NCBI RefSeq assembly: GCF_900114485.1
Contig: NZ_FOTF01000009.1
Coordinates: 120,483 to 184,482, forward strand
Source of the DNA: Loktanella salsilacus
GTDB taxonomy: Bacteria; Pseudomonadota; Alphaproteobacteria; Rhodobacterales; Rhodobacteraceae
Direction: 5' to 3'
DNA: 64,000 nt
Below the pieces are notes generated by a model. That model did not search any database. It saw only the letters and a program-made list of their open reading frames with translations, and was not told the origin of the DNA. Below are positions 63,087-64,000 of this stretch, one piece after another. Each line of letters begins with the position of its first letter. The first letter of the stretch is position 1. The translations under genes were made by a program, and so were the position numbers.

Positions 63087-63679
63087 TGTCATACGAAATG
63101 ATCGCAGCCCTGATGTTTTCAACCATGCTGCTGATGATGCTGACCGGGCAGCGGGTGTTCGGCGCCATCGGTTTTGTCGCCGTCGTCGCGGCGATCCTGC
63201 TGTGGGGTCCGGGCGGGTCTGACATGGGCTTTTCGTCCATCATAAAGCTGATGAAATGGAACGCGCTGCTTACGCTGCCGATGTTCATCTTCATGGGCTA
63301 CGTCATGTCCGAAAGCCGCCTGGCCGAGGATCTGTACAAGATGTTCTACGTCTGGTTCGGCCCCCTGCCCGGCGGCTTAGCCATCGGGACGATCATGCTG
63401 ATGGTGATGATTTCAGCGATGAATGGCCTGTCCGTGGCCGGGATGGCCATCGGTGCCACCATCGCCCTGCCGGAACTGCTGAAACGGAACTACGACAAGC
63501 TGATGATTTCCGGCGTCATCCAAGGTGGATCGAGCCTTGGCATCCTGATCCCGCCATCGGTCGTGCTGGTGCTATTCGCACAAATCGCCCGCCAACCGGT
63601 CAGCCAGTTGTGGTTGGCGGGGTTGATGCCGGGCCTGCTGATGGCCACGCTTTTCGTCATCTACATCGTCGTACTGTAG
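63086..63679 (+). pseudogene. TRAP transporter large permease (DctM type), truncated by an insertion sequence
   Basis: The first 197 residues or so of a large permease that normally has about 430. Present are MIAALMFSTMLLMMLTGQRVFGAIGF, TLPMFIFMGYVMSESRLAEDLY, ISAMNGLSVAGMAIGATIALPE and GGSSLGILIPPSVVLVLFA, the conserved core of DctM. The frame ends in a TAG supplied by the left end of the inserted element at 63675. The rest of the gene should lie beyond the insertion, outside the window. The transporter is inactive unless the element excises. Confidence 0.88.
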
Positions 63680-63690
63680 ATTTCCACGCG

Positions 63691-63724
63691 GAAGTGAGCC
63701 GGGTTTTCCATCGAGAAGTGAGCC
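63691..63724 (+). repeat. subterminal direct repeats of the insertion sequence
   Basis: GAAGTGAGCC occurs at 63691-63700 and again at 63715-63724. IS21-family ends carry several such copies as transposase-binding sites. Confidence 0.7.
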
Positions 63725-63747
63725 ACCTTTAAGTTATGTTTCGGGTG

Positions 63748-64000
63748 TCAGGCTTTGGTCAATGCATGATTGTCCTCCCTCTTTTTCTGCGCCGCTACGG
63801 CTGCACTGGCTTTGAAGCGGAAGCTGTCGTTTCCGGTCTCCAAGATGTGGCAACGGTGGGTTAGGCGGTCGAGGAGTGCGGTCGTCATCTTAGGATCGCC
63901 AAAGACGGTGGCCCATTCGCTGAAGCTCAGGTTCGTGGTGATGACGACGCTGGTGCGCTCGTAGAGTTTGCTGAGCAGATGGAAGAGCAGCGCGCCGCCT
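63748..64000 (-). CDS. istB: IstB-like ATP-binding transposition helper (partial, 5' end outside window)
   Basis: C-terminal 83 residues of the AAA+ helper ATPase of IS21-family elements. The visible sequence includes [40 protein letters not shown] and [17 protein letters not shown], all diagnostic of IstB, and ends HALTKA with TGA at 63750-63748. The Walker motifs would be further right, outside the window. Confidence 0.93.
   Translation of the reverse strand, partial: GGALLFHLLSKLYERTSVVITTNLSFSEWATVFGDPKMTTALLDRLTHRCHILETGNDSFRFKASAAVAAQKKREDNHALTKA

Larger units (their letters stand above)
63675..64000. mobile_element. IS21-family insertion sequence, end and istB (continues past window)
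   Basis: The element begins at about 63675 with TGTAGATTTCCACGCGGAAG, a TG-starting terminus as in IS21 elements. An istB gene reads inward-to-outward on minus. The insertion interrupts dctM, giving a clear left boundary. The right part (rest of istB, istA, right end and target duplication) is outside the window. Confidence 0.88.

Overview
The window looks like chromosome or large-plasmid DNA of a marine-type alphaproteobacterium, most likely Rhodobacterales (Roseobacter group). This is an inference from GC-rich codon use, dense ATGA-overlapping operons and gene content: a bo3-type quinol oxidase with SURF1, polar amino-acid and TRAP transporters, ROK and Lrp regulators, and an ExeM-type RTX nuclease. 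No rRNA, tRNA or CRISPR was seen.

Surface and matrix region (1-23.6 kb). A minus-strand NRPS (A-PCP) to type I PKS (KS-AT, running off the left edge) operon diverges from a plus-strand polysaccharide operon: Wzy/WaaL-like polymerase, GT2, GT4, and a Tat-exported beta-helix protein. Next come an Sfp-type phosphopantetheinyl transferase, a CocE-type hydrolase, and a minus-strand operon of Wza/ExoF-like export protein, Wzc-like co-polymerase with a degenerate kinase domain, and GT4. A CsgD-like LuxR regulator (18.3-18.9 kb) separates this from a curli/holdfast-like fibre module. That module has two secreted Gln/Asn-repeat proteins on plus, and on minus an operon of a small CsgF/HfaA-like protein, a CsgG/HfaB-family lipoprotein pore and an unrecognised secreted protein. 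The layout recalls the enterobacterial link between curli and exopolysaccharide, built from divergent parts.

Housekeeping and transport region (24-39 kb). It holds a cystine-like polar amino-acid ABC transporter, an MltB-type lytic transglycosylase, an orphan PAS histidine kinase, HtpX, cyoABCD with SURF1, an MHS-type MFS transporter, and a class V aminotransferase divergent from an Lrp regulator.

Amino-sugar region (39-50.6 kb). A minus-strand operon (binding protein, two permeases, argininosuccinate-lyase-like enzyme, MalK-type ATPase, ROK kinase) diverges from a ROK repressor, a long PIG-L deacetylase and a glucosamine-6-phosphate deaminase gene broken by an in-frame TAA. Transport, deacetylation, lyase cleavage, phosphorylation and deamination together suggest uptake and breakdown of an unusual amino-sugar conjugate. 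A 1 kb pseudogene graveyard follows: a LysR tail and a metallo-beta-lactamase-fold gene with a frameshift and another TAA.

Arginine fermentation and right end (51.5-64 kb). A LysR gene precedes a YfcC-type transporter plus arcA, arcB and arcC, with a near-perfect FNR/Anr box upstream. Then come an rlmF-like rRNA methyltransferase, a 1,088-residue RTX/ExeM extracellular nuclease with a strong terminator, and TRAP genes whose large permease is cut by an IS21-family insertion that runs off the right edge.
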